A stretch of DNA of 64,000 nt from Ptiloglossa arizonensis. Lineage: Eukaryota > Arthropoda > Insecta > Hymenoptera > Colletidae. The position numbers and the translations under genes were made by a program. Position 1 is the stretch's first letter. The number at the start of each line of letters is the position of its first letter. Below the pieces are notes generated by a model. It saw only the letters and a program-made list of their open reading frames with translations, was not told where the DNA came from and made no database searches. Positions 12,001 through 24,604 of the stretch are shown one piece after another. Location of the stretch: positions 2,170,001 through 2,234,000 of the forward strand of contig NW_027478396.1 in assembly GCF_051014685.1 (NCBI RefSeq), given 5' to 3'.

Positions 12001-12037
12001 TCGACCGATTACAGCGGTATGTGTATTTTTCCCCTAG
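9028..12037 (+). repeat. A-iii unit 2: 17-monomer higher-order repeat (3,010 bp)
   Basis: A second copy of the preceding unit, offset by 3,009-3,010 bp, with the aaaggtatggg markers at 9,179, 10,420 and 11,305 and the next at 12,190. The second half (10,091-12,037) is nearly identical to 7,081-9,027. The first six monomers (9,028-10,090) carry a cluster of small indels absent from unit 1, annotated separately. Confidence 0.9.
9107..9930. other. Indel cluster in an otherwise length-fixed array
   Basis: Compared with the sister unit about 3,009 bp upstream, this stretch has about ten small indels: a lost c near 9,107; gained bases near 9,202, 9,213, 9,286, 9,376-9,381 (two), 9,401 and 9,489; lost t near 9,268 and 9,792; and three bases lost at 9,926 in attctggagcg. 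Monomer lengths here run 177, 180, 179, 177, 176, 174. From 10,091 to 25,490 the distance is exactly 87 x 177. Mostly single-base homopolymer-adjacent changes confined to about 0.8 kb suggest unpolished long-read sequence rather than biology, but a real degenerate patch cannot be excluded. Confidence 0.8.
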
Positions 12038-15000
12038 GCCATTCTGGTTAAGCGGTTGGAGCAGCAGAAGTGCGAAAAATTTATTGTCATGTCAACCATT
12101 TCTTAGATTCAAAGTCCCATATTTCGCGAACGGATTGACCTAACCCAAAAATTCCTATTGTAACTGAAAGTAGAAACTCGTCCGATTACAAAGGTATGGG
12201 TATTTTTTCCCTAGGCCATTCTGGTTAAGCGTTTGGAGCAGCAGAATTGCGAAAAATTTGTTGTCTTCTCAACCATTTCTTAGCTTCAATGTCCCATATC
12301 TCGCGAACGGATTGACCTAACCCAAAAATTCCTATTGCATCTGAAAGTAGATACTCGCCCGATTACAACGGTATGTGTATTTTCTCCCTAGGGCATTCTG
12401 GTTAAGCGTTTGGAGCAGCAGAAGTGCGAAAAATTTGTTGTTTTGTCAACCATTTCTTAGCTTCAAACTCCCATATCTCGCGAACGGATTGACCTAACTC
12501 AAAAATTCCTATTGCATCTGAAAGTAGAAACTCGCCCAATTACAACGGTATGTGTATTTTTTCCCTAGGCCATTCTGGTTAAGCGTTTGGAGCAGCAGAA
12601 TTGCGAAAAATTTTTTGCCTTCTCAACCATTTCTTGGCTCCAAACTCCCATATCTCGCGCACGGATTGTCCTAACCCAAAAATTCCTGTTGCGTCTGAAA
12701 GTAGAAACTCGACCGATTACAGCGGTATGTGTATTTTTCCCCTAGGCCATTCTGGTTAAGCGATTGGAGCAGCAGAAGTGCGAAAAATTTATTGTCATGT
12801 CAACCATTTCTTAGATTCAAAGTCCCATATTTCGCGAACGGATTGACCTAACCCAAAAATTCCTATTGTAACTGAAAGTAGAAACTCGTCCGATTACAAA
12901 GGTATGGGTATTTTTTCCCTAGGCCATTCTGGTTAAGCGTTTGGAGCAGCAGAATTGCGAAAAATTTGTTGTCTTCTCAACCATTTCTTAGCTTCAAACT
13001 CCCATATCTCGCGAATGGATTGACCTAACCCAAAAATTCCTGTTGCGTCTGAAAGTAGAAACTCGCCCGATTACAACGGTATGTGTATTTTCTCCCTAGG
13101 CCATTCTGGTTAAGCGTTTGGAGCAGCAGAAGTGCGAAAAATTTTTTGCCTTCTCAACCGTTTCTTGGTTTCAAACTCCCATATCTCGCGAACGGATTGA
13201 CCTAACCCAAAAATTCCTATTGCATCTGAAAGTAGAAACTCGCCCGATTACAGCGGTATGTGTATTTTTTCCCTAGGCCATTCTGGTTAAGCGTTTAGAG
13301 CAGCAGAATTGCGAAAAATTTTTTGCCTTCTCAACCATTTCTTGGCTTCAAACTCACATATCTCGCGAACGGATTGACCTAACCCAAAAATTCCTCTTGC
13401 GTCTGAAAGTAGAAACTCGCCCGATTACAACGGTATGTGTATTTTCTCCCTAGGCCATTCTGGTTAAGCGTTTGGAGCAGCAGAATTGCGAAAAATTTTT
13501 TGCCTTCTCAACCGTTTCTTGGATTCAAACTCGCATATCTCGCGAACGGATTGTCCTAACCCAAAAATTCCTGTTGCGTCTGAAAGTAGAAACTCGACCG
13601 ATTACAGCGGTATGTGTATTTTTCCCCTAGGCCATTCTGGTTAAGCGGTTGGAGCAGCAGAAGTGCGAAAAATTTATTGTCATGTCAACCATTTCTTAGA
13701 TTCAAAGTCCCATATTTCGCGAACGGATTGACCTAACCCAAAAATTCCTATTGTAACTGAAAGTAGAAACTCGTCCGATTACAAAGGTATGGGTATTTTT
13801 TCCCTAGGCCATTCTGGTTAAGCGTTTGGAGCAGCAGAATTGCGAAAAATTTGTTGTCTTCTCAACCATTTCTTAGCTTCAATGTCCCATATCTCGCGAA
13901 CGGATTGACCTAACCCAAAAATTCCTATTGCATCTGAAAGTAGAAACTCGCCCGATTACAGCGGTATGTGTATTTTTCCCCTAGGCCATTCTGGTTAAGC
14001 GTTTGCAGCAGCAGAATTGCGAAAAATTTTTTGCCTTCTCAACCATTTCTTGGCTTCAAACTCCCATATCTCGCGAACGGATTGACCAAACCCAAAAATT
14101 CCTTCTGCGTCTGAAAGTAGATACTCGCCCGATTACAACGGTATGTGTATTTTCTCCCTAGGGCATTCTGGTTAAGCGTTTGGAGCAGCAGAAGTGCGAA
14201 AAATTTGTTGTTTTGTCAACCATTTCTTAGCTTCAAACTCCCATATCTCGCGAACGGATTGACCTAACTCAAAAATTCCTATTGCATCTGAAAGTAGAAA
14301 CTCGCCCAATTACAACGGTATGTGTATTTTTTCCCTAGGCCATTCTGGTTAAGCGTTTGGAGCAGCAGAATTGCGAAAAATTTTTTGCCTTCTCAACCAT
14401 TTCTTGGCTCCAAACTCCCATATCTCGCGCACGGATTGTCCTAACCCAAAAATTCCTGTTGCGTCTGAAAGTAGAAACTCGACCGATTACAGCGGTATGT
14501 GTATTTTTCCCCTAGGCCATTCTGGTTAAGCGATTGGAGCAGCAGAAGTGCGAAAAATTTATTGTCATGTCAACCATTTCTTAGATTCAAAGTCCCATAT
14601 TTCGCGAACGGATTGACCTAACCCAAAAATTCCTATTGTAACTGAAAGTAGAAACTCGTCCGATTACAAAGGTATGGGTATTTTTTCCCTAGGCCATTCT
14701 GGTTAAGCGTTTGGAGCAGCAGAATTGCGAAAAATTTGTTGTCTTCTCAACCATTTCTTAGCTTCAAACTCCCATATCTCGCGAATGGATTGACCTAACC
14801 CAAAAATTCCTGTTGCGTCTGAAAGTAGAAACTCGCCCGATTACAACGGTATGTGTATTTTCTCCCTAGGCCATTCTGGTTAAGCGTTTGGAGCAGCAGA
14901 ATTGCGAAAAATTTTTTGCCTTCTCAACCGTTTCTTGGTTTCAAACTCCCATATCTCGCGAACGGATTGACCTAACCCAAAAATTCCTATTGCATCTGAA

Positions 15001-17524
15001 AGTAGAAACTCGCCCGATTACAGCGGTATGTGTATTTTTTCCCTAGGCCATTCTGGTTAAGCGTTTAGAGCAGCAGAATTGCGAAAAATTTTTTGCCTTC
15101 TCAACCATTTCTTGGCTTCAAACTCACATATCTCGCGAACGGATTGACCTAACCCAAAAATTCCTCTTGCGTCTGAAAGTAGAAACTCGCCCGATTACAA
15201 CGGTATGTGTATTTTCTCCCTAGGCCATTCTGGTTAAGCGTTTGGAGCAGCAGAATTGCGAAAAATTTTTTGCCTTCTCAACCGTTTCTTGGATTCAAAC
15301 TCGCATATCTCGCGAACGGATTGTCCTAACCCAAAAATTCCTGTTGCGTCTGAAAGTAGAAACTCGACCGATTACAGCGGTATGTGTATTTTTCCCCTAG
15401 GCCATTCTGGTTAAGCGGTTGGAGCAGCAGAAGTGCGAAAAATTTATTGTCATGTCAACCATTTCTTAGATTCAAAGTCCCATATTTCGCGAACGGATTG
15501 ACCTAACCCAAAAATTCCTATTGTAACTGAAAGTAGAAACTCGTCCGATTACAAAGGTATGGGTATTTTTTCCCTAGGCCATTCTGGTTAAGCGTTTGGA
15601 GCAGCAGAATTGCGAAAAATTTGTTGTCTTCTCAACCATTTCTTAGCTTCAATGTCCCATATCTCGCGAACGGATTGACCTAACCCAAAAATTCCTATTG
15701 CATCTGAAAGTAGAAACTCGCCCGATTACAGCGGTATGTGTATTTTTCCCCTAGGCCATTCTGGTTAAGCGTTTGCAGCAGCAGAATTGCGAAAAATTTT
15801 TTGCCTTCTCAACCATTTCTTGGCTTCAAACTCCCATATCTCGCGAACGGATGGACCTAACCCAAAAATTCCTGTTGCGTCTGAAAGTAAAAACTCACCC
15901 GATATAAACGGTATGTGTATTTTTTCCCTAGCCCATTCTTGTTAAGCGTTTGGAGCAGCAGAATTGCGAAAAATTTGTTGTCTTCTCAACCATTTCTTGG
16001 CTTCAAACTCGCATATCTCGCGAACGGATTGACCAAACCCAAAAATTCCTTCTGCGTCTGAAAGTAGATACTCGCCCGATTACAACGGTATGTGTATTTT
16101 CTCCCTAGGGCATTCTGGTTAAGCGTTTGGAGCAGCAGAAGTGCGAAAAATTTGTTGTTTTGTCAACCATTTCTTAGCTTCAAACTCCCATATCTCGCGA
16201 ACGGATTGACCTAACTCAAAAATTCCTATTGCATCTGAAAGTAGAAACTCGCCCAATTACAACGGTATGTGTATTTTTTCCCTAGGCCATTCTGGTTAAG
16301 CGTTTGGAGCAGCAGAATTGCGAAAAATTTTTTGCCTTCTCAACCATTTCTTGGCTCCAAACTCCCATATCTCGCGCACGGATTGTCCTAACCCAAAAAT
16401 TCCTGTTGCGTCTGAAAGTAGAAACTCGACCGATTACAGCGGTATGTGTATTTTTCCCCTAGGCCATTCTGGTTAAGCGATTGGAGCAGCAGAAGTGCGA
16501 AAAATTTATTGTCATGTCAACCATTTCTTAGATTCAAAGTCCCATATTTCGCGAACGGATTGACCTAACCCAAAAATTCCTATTGTAACTGAAAGTAGAA
16601 ACTCGTCCGATTACAAAGGTATGGGTATTTTTTCCCTAGGCCATTCTGGTTAAGCGTTTGGAGCAGCAGAATTGCGAAAAATTTGTTGTCTTCTCAACCA
16701 TTTCTTAGCTTCAAACTCCCTTATCTCGCGAATGGATTGACCTAACCCAAAAATTCCTGTTGCGTCTGAAAGTAGAAACTCGCCCGATTACAACGGTATG
16801 TGTATTTTCTCCCTAGGCCATTCTGGTTAAGCGTTTGGAGCAGCAGAATTGCGAAAAATTTTTTGCCTTCTCAACCGTTTCTTGGTTTCAAACTCCCATA
16901 TCTCGCGAACGGATTGACCTAACCCAAAAATTCCTATTGCATCTGAAAGTAGAAACTCGCCCGATTACAGCGGTATGTGTATTTTTTCCCTAGGCCATTC
17001 TGGTTAAGCGTTTAGAGCAGCAGAATTGCGAAAAATTTTTTGCCTTCTCAACCATTTCTTGGCTTCAAACTCACATATCTCGCGAACGGATTGACCTAAC
17101 CCAAAAATTCCTCTTGCGTCTGAAAGTAGAAACTCGCCCGATTACAACGGTATGTGTATTTTCTCCCTAGGCCATTCTGGTTAAGCGTTTGGAGCAGCAG
17201 AATTGCGAAAAATTTTTTGCCTTCTCAACCGTTTCTTGGATTCAAACTCGCATATCTCGCGAACGGATTGTCCTAACCCAAAAATTCCTGTTGCGTCTGA
17301 AAGTAGAAACTCGACCGATTACAGCGGTATGTGTATTTTTCCCCTAGGCCATTCTGGTTAAGCGATTGGAGCAGCAGAAGTGCGAAAAATTTATTGTCAT
17401 GTCAACCATTTCTTAGATTCAAAGTCCCATATTTCGCGAACGGATTGACCTAACCCAAAAATTCCTATTGTAACTGAAAGTAGAAACTCGTCCGATTACA
17501 AAGGTATGGGTATTTTTTCCCTAG
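12038..17524 (+). repeat. A-iv: 10- and 11-monomer units derived from the 17-mer
   Basis: Thirty-one monomers with no net indel. A shortened third pass of the 17-mer starts at 12,038. Units 12,392-14,161 (10 monomers, 1,770 bp) and 14,162-16,108 (11 monomers, 1,947 bp) are followed by a third, incomplete unit from 16,109. aaaggtatggg markers fall at 12,190, 12,898, 13,783, 14,668, 15,553, 16,615 and 17,500, that is steps of 4, 5, 5, 5, 6 and 5 monomers. The extra monomer in the 11-mer lies near 15,755-15,932 and carries acccgatataaacgg as in the 17-mer. Several monomers, such as those at 12,215 and 13,985, look like left-right hybrids of two 17-mer members. Confidence 0.85.
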
Positions 17525-18409
17525 GCCATTCTGGTTAAGCGTTTGGAGCAGCAGAATTGCGAAAAATTTGTTGTCTTCTCAACCATTTCTTAGCTTCAAT
17601 GTCCCATATCTCGCGAACGAATTGAGCAAACCCAAAAATTCCTTCTGCGTCTGAAAGTAGATTCTCGCCAGATTACAACGGTATGTGTATTTTTCCCCTA
17701 GGCCATTCTGGTTAAGCGTTTGCAGCAGCAGAATTGCGAAAAATTTTTTGCCTTCTTAACCATTTCTTGGCTTCAAACTCCCATATCTCGCGAATGGATT
17801 GACCTAACCCAAAAATTCCTATTGCATCTGAAAGTAGAAACTCGCCCGATTACAGCGGTATGTGTATTTTTTCCCTAGGCCATTCTGGTTAAGCGTTTAG
17901 AGCAGCAGAATTGCGAAAAATTTTTTGCCTTCTCAACCATTTCTTGGCTTCAAACTCACATATCTCGCGAACGGATTGACCTAACCCAAAAATTCCTCTT
18001 GCGTCTGAAAGTAGAAACTCACCCGATATAAACGGTATGTGTATTTTTTCCCTAGCCCATTCTGGTTAAGCGTTTGGAGCAGCAGAATTGCGAAAAATTT
18101 GTTGTCTTCTCAACCATTTCTTGGATTCAAACTCGCATATCTCGCGAACGGATTGACCAAACCCAAAAATTCCTTCTGCGTCTGAAAGTAGAAACTCGCC
18201 CGATTACAACGGTATGTGTATTTTCTCCCTAGGGCATTCTGGTTATGCGTTTGGAGCAGCAGAAGTGCGAAAAATTTGTTGTTTTGTCAACCAATTCTTA
18301 GCTTCAACCTCCCATATCTCGCGAACGGATTGACCTAACTCAAAAATTCCTATTGCGTCTGAAAGTAGAAACTCGCCCGATTACAACGGTATGTGTATTT
18401 TTCCCCTAG

Positions 18410-19648
18410 GCCATTCTGGTTAAGCGTTTGCAGCAGCAGAATTGCGAAAAATTTTTTGCCTTCTTAACCATTTCTTGGCTTCAAACTCCCATATCTCGCG
18501 AATGGATTGACCTAACCCAAAAATTCCTGTTGCGTCTGAAAGTAGAAACTCGCCCGATTACAACGGTATGTGTATTTTCTCCCTAGGCCATTCTGGTTAA
18601 GCGTTTGGAGCAGCAGAATTGCGAAAAATTTTTTGCCTTCTCAACCGTTTCTTGGTTTCAAACTCCCATATCTCGCGAACAGATTGACCTAACCCAAAAA
18701 TTCCTATTGCATCTGAAAGTAGAAACTCGCCCGATTACAGCGGTATGTGTATTTTTTCCCTAGGCCATTCTGGTTAAGCGTTTAGAGCAGCAGAATTGCG
18801 AAAGATTTTTTGCCTTCTCAACCATTTCTTGGCTTCAAACTCACATATCTCGCGAACGGATTGACCTAACCCAAAAATTCCTGTTGCGTCTGAAAGTAGA
18901 AACTCACCCGATATAAACGGTATGTGTATTTTTTCCCTAGCCCATTCTGGTCAAGCGTTTGGAGCAGCAGAATTGCGAAAAATTTGTTGTCTTCTCAACC
19001 ATTTCTTGGCTTCAAACTCGCATATCTCGCGAACGGATTGACCAAACCCAAAAATTCCTTCTGCGTCTGAAAGTAGAATCTCGCTCGATTACAACGGTAT
19101 GTGTATTTTCTCCCTAGGGCATTCTGGTTAAGCGTTTGGAGCAGCAGAAGTGCGAAAAATTTGTTGTTTTGTCAACCATTTCTTAGCTTCAACCTCCCAT
19201 ATCTCGCGAACGGATTGACCTAACTCAAAAATTCCTATTGCATCTGAAAGTAGAAACTCGCCCAATTACAACGGTATGTGTATTTTTTCCCTAGGCCATT
19301 CTGGTTAAGCGTTTGGAGCAGCAGAATTGCGAAAAATTTTTTGCCTTCTCAACCATTTCTTTGGTCCAAACTCCCATATCTCGCGAACGGATTGACCTAA
19401 CCCAAAAATTCCAGTTGCGTCTGAAAGTAGAAACTCACCCGATATAAACGGTATGTGTATTTTTTCCCTAGCCCATTCTGGTTAAGCGTTTGGAGCAGCA
19501 GAATTGCGAAAAATTTGTTGTCTTCTTAACCATTTCTTGGCTTCAAACTCCCATATCTCGCGAACGGATTGACCAAACCCAAAAATTCCTTCTGCGTCTG
19601 AAAGTAGAAACTCGCCCGATTACAACAGTATGTGTGTTGTCTCCCTAC
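18410..19648 (+). repeat. A-v seven-monomer block, copy 1
   Basis: Seven monomers that are repeated at 21,596-22,834 and, five of them, at 24,605-25,489. Diagnostic members are the gcgtttgcagcagcag monomer at the start, the gcgaaagatttttt monomer at 18,764, and the gcccattctggtcaagcg monomer at 18,941. The monomers upstream at 18,233 and downstream at 19,649 no longer match those of copy 2, which defines the limits. Confidence 0.8.
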
Positions 19649-21595
19649 GGCATTCTGGTTAAGCGTCTGGAGCAGCAGAAGTGCGAAAAATTTGTTGTTT
19701 TGTCAACCATTTCTTAGCTTCAAACTCCCATATCTCGCGAACGGATTGACCTAACTCAAAAATTCCTATTGCATCTGAAAGTAGAAACTCGCCCAATTAC
19801 AACGGTATGTGTATTTCTTCCCTAGGCCATTCTGGTTAAGCGTTTGGAGCAGCAGAATTGCGAAAAATTTTTTGCCTTCTCAACCATTTCTTGGTTTCAA
19901 ACTCCCATATCTCGCGAACGGATTGACCTAACCCAAAAATTCCTATTGCATCTGAAAGTAGAAACTCGCCCGATTACAGCGGTGTGTGTATTTTTTCCCT
20001 AGGCCATTCTGGTTAAGCGTTTGGAGCATCAGAATTGCGAAAAATTTTGTGCCTTCTCAACCATTTCTTGGCTCCAAACTCCCATATCTCGCGAAAGGAT
20101 TGACCTAACCCAAAAATTCCTTCTGCGCCTGAAGGTAGAAACTCGCCCGATTACAACGGTATGCGTGTTTTTTCCCTAGGCCATTCTGGTTAAGCGTTTG
20201 GAGCAGCAGAAGTGCGAAAAATTTGTTGTCTAATCAACCATTTCTTAGCTTCAAACTCCCATATCTCGCGAACGGATTGACCAAACCCAAAAATTCCTTC
20301 TGCGTCTGAAAGTAGAAACTCGCCCGATTACAACAGTATGTGTATTGTCTCCCTACGGCATTCTGGTTAAGCGTCTGGAGCAGCAGAAGTGCGAAAAATT
20401 TGTTGTTTTGTCAACCATTTCTTAGCTTCAAACTCCCATATCTCGCGAACGGATTGACCTAACTCAAAAATTCCTATTGCATCTGAAAGTAGAAACTCGC
20501 CCAATTACAACGGTATGTGTATTTTTTCCCTAGGCCATTCTGGTTAAGCGTTTGGAGCAGCAGAATTTCGAAAAATTTTTTGCCTTCTCAACCATTTCTT
20601 GGCTCAAAACTCCCATATCTCGCGAACGGATTGACCTAACCCAAAAATTCCTGTTGCATCTGAAAGTAGAAACTCGCCCAATTACAACGGTATGTGTATT
20701 TTTTCCCTAGGCCATTCTGGTTAAGCGTTTGGAGCAGCAGATTTGCGAAAAATTTTTTGCCTTTTCAACCATTTCTTGGCTCCAAACTCCCATATCTCGC
20801 GAACGGATTGACCTAACCCAAAAATTCCTGTTGCGTCTGAAAGTAGAAACTCGCCCAATTACAACGGTATGTGTATTTTCTCCCTAGGGCATTCTGGTTA
20901 AGCGTTTGGAGCAGCAGAATTGCGAAAAATTTGTTGTCTTCTCAACCATTTCTTGGATTCAAACTCGCATATCTCGCGAACGGATTGACCAAACCCAAAA
21001 ATTCCTTCTGCGTCTGAAAGTAGAAACTCGCCCGATTACAACGGTATGTGTATTTTCTCCCTAGGGCATTCTGGTTATGCGTTTGGAGCAGCAGAAGTGC
21101 GAAAAATTTGTTGTTTTGTCAACCAATTCTTAGCTTCAACCTCCCATATCTCGCGAACGGATTGAACTAACTCAAAAATTCCTATTGCATCTGAAAGTAG
21201 AAACTCGCCCAATTACAACGGTATGTGTATTTTTTCCCTAGGCCATTCTGGTTAAGCGTTTGGAGCAGCAGAATTGCGAAAAATTTTTTGCCTTCTCAAC
21301 CATTTCTTGGGTCCAAACTCCCATATCTCGCGAACGGATTGACCTAACCCAAAAATTCCTGTTGCGTCTGAAAGTAGAAACTCGCCCAATTACAACGGTA
21401 TGTGTATTTTCTCCCTAGGGCATTCTGGTTAAGCGTTTGGAGCAGCAGAATTGCGAAAAATTTGTTGTCTTCTCAACCATTTCTTGGCTTCAAACTCCCA
21501 TATCTCGCGAACGGATTGACCAAACCCAAAAATTCCTTCTGCGTCTGAAAGTAGAAACTCGCCCGATTACAACGGTATGTGTATTTTTCCCCTAG

Positions 21596-22834
21596 GCCAT
21601 TCTGGTTAAGCGTTTGCAGCAGCAGAATTGCGAAAAATTTTTTGCCTTCTTAACCATTTCTTGGCTTCAAACTCCCATATCTCGCGAATGGATTGACCTA
21701 ACCCAAAAATTCCTGTTGCGTCTGAAAGTAGAAACTCGCCCGATTACAACGGTATGTGTATTTTCTCCCTAGGCCATTCTGGTTAAGCGTTTGGAGCAGC
21801 AGAATTGCGAAAAATTTTTTGCCTTCTCAACCGTTTCTTGGTTTCAAACTCCCATATCTCGCGAACGGATTGACCTAACCCAAAAATTCCTATTGCATCT
21901 GAAAGTAGAAACTCGCCCGATTACAGCGGTATGTGTATTTTTTCCCTAGGCCATTCTGGTTAAGCGTTTAGAGCAGCAGAATTGCGAAAGATTTTTTGCC
22001 TTCTCAACCATTTCTTGGCTTCAAACTCACATATCTCGCGAACGGATTGACCTAACCCAAAAATTCCTGTTGCGTCTGAAAGTAGAAACTCACCCGATAT
22101 AAACGGTATGTGTATTTTTTCCCTAGCCCATTCTGGTCAAGCGTTTGTAGCAGCAGAATTGCGAAAAATTTGTTGTCTTCTCAACCATTTCTTGGCTTCA
22201 AACTCGCATATCTCGCGAACGGATTGACCAAACCCAAAAATTCCTTCTGCGTCTGAAAGTAGAATCTCGCCCGATTACAACGGTATGTGTATTTTCTCCC
22301 TAGGGCATTCTGGTTAAGTGTTTGGAGCAGCAGAAGTGCGAAAAATTTGTTGTTTTGTCAACCATTTCTTAGCTTCAACCTCCCATATCTCGCGAACGGA
22401 TTGACCTAACTCAAAAATTCCTATTGCATCTGAAAGTAGAAACTCGCCCAATTACAACGGTATGTGTATTTTTTCCCTAGGCCATTCTGGTTAAGCGTTT
22501 GGAGCAGCAGAATTGCGAAAAATTTTTTGCCTTCTCAACCATTTCTTGGGTCCAAACTCCCATATCTCGCGAACGGATTGACCTAACCCAAAAATTCCAG
22601 TTGCGTCTGAAAGTAGAAACTCACCCGATATAAACGGTATGTGTATTTTTTCCCTAGCCCATTCTGGTTAAGCGTTTGGAGCAGCAGAATTGCGAAAAAT
22701 TTGTTGTCTTCTTAACCATTTCTTGGCTTCAAACTCCCATATCTCGCGAACGGATTGACCAAACCCAATAATTCCTTCTGCGTCTGAAAGTAGAAACTCG
22801 CCCGATTACAACGGTATGTGTATTTTTCCCCTAG
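21596..22834 (+). repeat. A-v seven-monomer block, copy 2
   Basis: This copy lies 3,186 bp (18 monomers) after copy 1 and has the same order of private variants. Small differences include gcgtttgtagc at 22,141 for gcgtttggagc, and ttaagtgtttgg at about 22,314 for ttaagcgtttgg; copy 3 shares the latter, so copies 2 and 3 are more closely related. Confidence 0.8.
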
Positions 22835-23011
22835 GCCATTCTGGTTAAGCGTTTGGAGCAGCAGAATTGCGAAAAATTTTTTGCCTTCTCAACCATTTCT
22901 TGGCTCCAAACTCCCATATCTCGCGAAAGGATTGACCTAACCCAAAAATTCCTTCTGCGCCTGAAGGTAGAAACTCGCCCGATTACAACGGTATGCGTGT
23001 TTTTTCCCTAG

Positions 23012-23896
23012 GCCATTCTGGTTAAGCGTTTGGAGCAGCAGAATTGCGAAAAATTTTTTGCCTTCTCAACCATTTCTTGGTTTGAAACTCCCATATCTCG
23101 CGAACGGATTGTCCTAACCCAAAAATTCCTGTTGCGTCTGAAAGTAGAAACTCGCCCGATTACAGCAGTATGTGTATTTTTCCCCTAGGCCATTCTGGTT
23201 AAGCGTTTGGAGCAGCAGAATTGCGAAAAATTTGTTCTCTTCTCAACCATTTCTTAGCTTCAAACTCCCATATCTCGCGAACAGATTGACCTAACCTAAA
23301 AATTCCAATTGCATTTGAAAGTAGAAACTCGCCCGATTACAACACTACGTGTATTTTTCCCCTAGGCCATTCTGGTTAAGCGATTGGAGCAGCAGAAGTG
23401 CGAAAAATTTGTTGTCATGTCAACCATTTCTTAGCTTCAAACTCCCATATCTCGCGAACGGATTGACCTAACTCAAAAATTCCTATTGCATCTGAAAGTA
23501 GAAACTCGCCCAATTACAACGGTATGTGTATTTTTTCCCTAGGCCATTCTGGTTAAGCGTTTGGAGCAGCAGAATTGCGAAAAATTTTTTGCCTTCTCAA
23601 CCATTTCTTGGCTCAAAACTCCCATACCTCGCGAACGGATTGTCCTAACCCAAAAATTCCAGTTGCGTCTGAAAGTAGAAACTCGACCGATTACAGCGGT
23701 ATGTGTATTTTTCCCCTAGGCCATTCTGGTTAAGCGTTTGGAGCAGCAGAATTGCGAAAAATTTGTTCTCTTCTCAACCATTTCTTAGCTTCAAACTCCC
23801 ATATCTCGCGAACAGATTGACCTAACCTAAAAATTCCAATTGCATTTGAAAGTAGAAACTCGCCCGATTACAACAGTACGTGTTTTTTTCCCCTAG
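23012..23896 (+). repeat. A-ii-like five-monomer block inside A-v
   Basis: The order of private variants here matches A-ii (about 2,480-3,187), not its A-v neighbours: gttctcttctc with gaacagattgacctaacc and ccaattgcatttg; then gcgattgg with gttgtcatgtc; then ggattgtcctaaccc with actcgaccgattacagc; then the gttctcttctc and gcgattgg members again. It differs slightly from A-ii (acactacg, catacctcgcg, ggctcaaaac), so it is an older or separately drifting copy about 20 kb away. Confidence 0.75.
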
Positions 23897-24604
23897 GCCA
23901 TTCTGGTTAAGCGATTGGAGCAGCAGAAGTGCGAAAAATTTGTTGTTTTGTCAACCATTTCTTAGCTTCAAACTCCCATATCTCGCGAACGGATTGACCA
24001 AACCCAAAAATTCCTTCTGCGTCTGAAAGTAGAAACTCGCCCGATTACAACGGTATGTGTATTTTCTCCCTAGGGCATTCTGGTTAAGCGTTTGGAGCAG
24101 CAGAAGTGCGAAAAATTTGTTGTTTTGTCAACCATTTCTTAGCTTCAAACTCCCATATCTCGCGAACGGATTGACCTAACTCAAAAATTCCTATTGCATC
24201 TGAAAGTAGAAACTCGCCCAATTACAACGGTGTGTGTATTTTTTCCCTAGGGCATTCTGGTTAAGCGTTTGGAGCATCAGAATTGCGAAAAATTTTTTGC
24301 CTTCTCAACCATTTCTTGGCTCCAAACTCCCATATCTCGCGAACGGATTGACCTAACCCAAAAATTCCTGTTGCGTCTGAAAGTAGAAACTCGCCCAATT
24401 ACAACGGTATGTGTATTTTCTCCCTAGGGCATTCTGGTTAAGCGTTTGGAGCAGCAGAATTGCGAAAAATTTGTTGTCTTCTCAACCATTTCTTGGCTTC
24501 AAACTCCCATATCTCGCGAACGGATTGACCAAACCCAAAAATTCCTTCTGCGTCTGAAAGTAGAAACTCGCCCGATTACAACGGTATGTGTATTTTTCCC
24601 CTAG

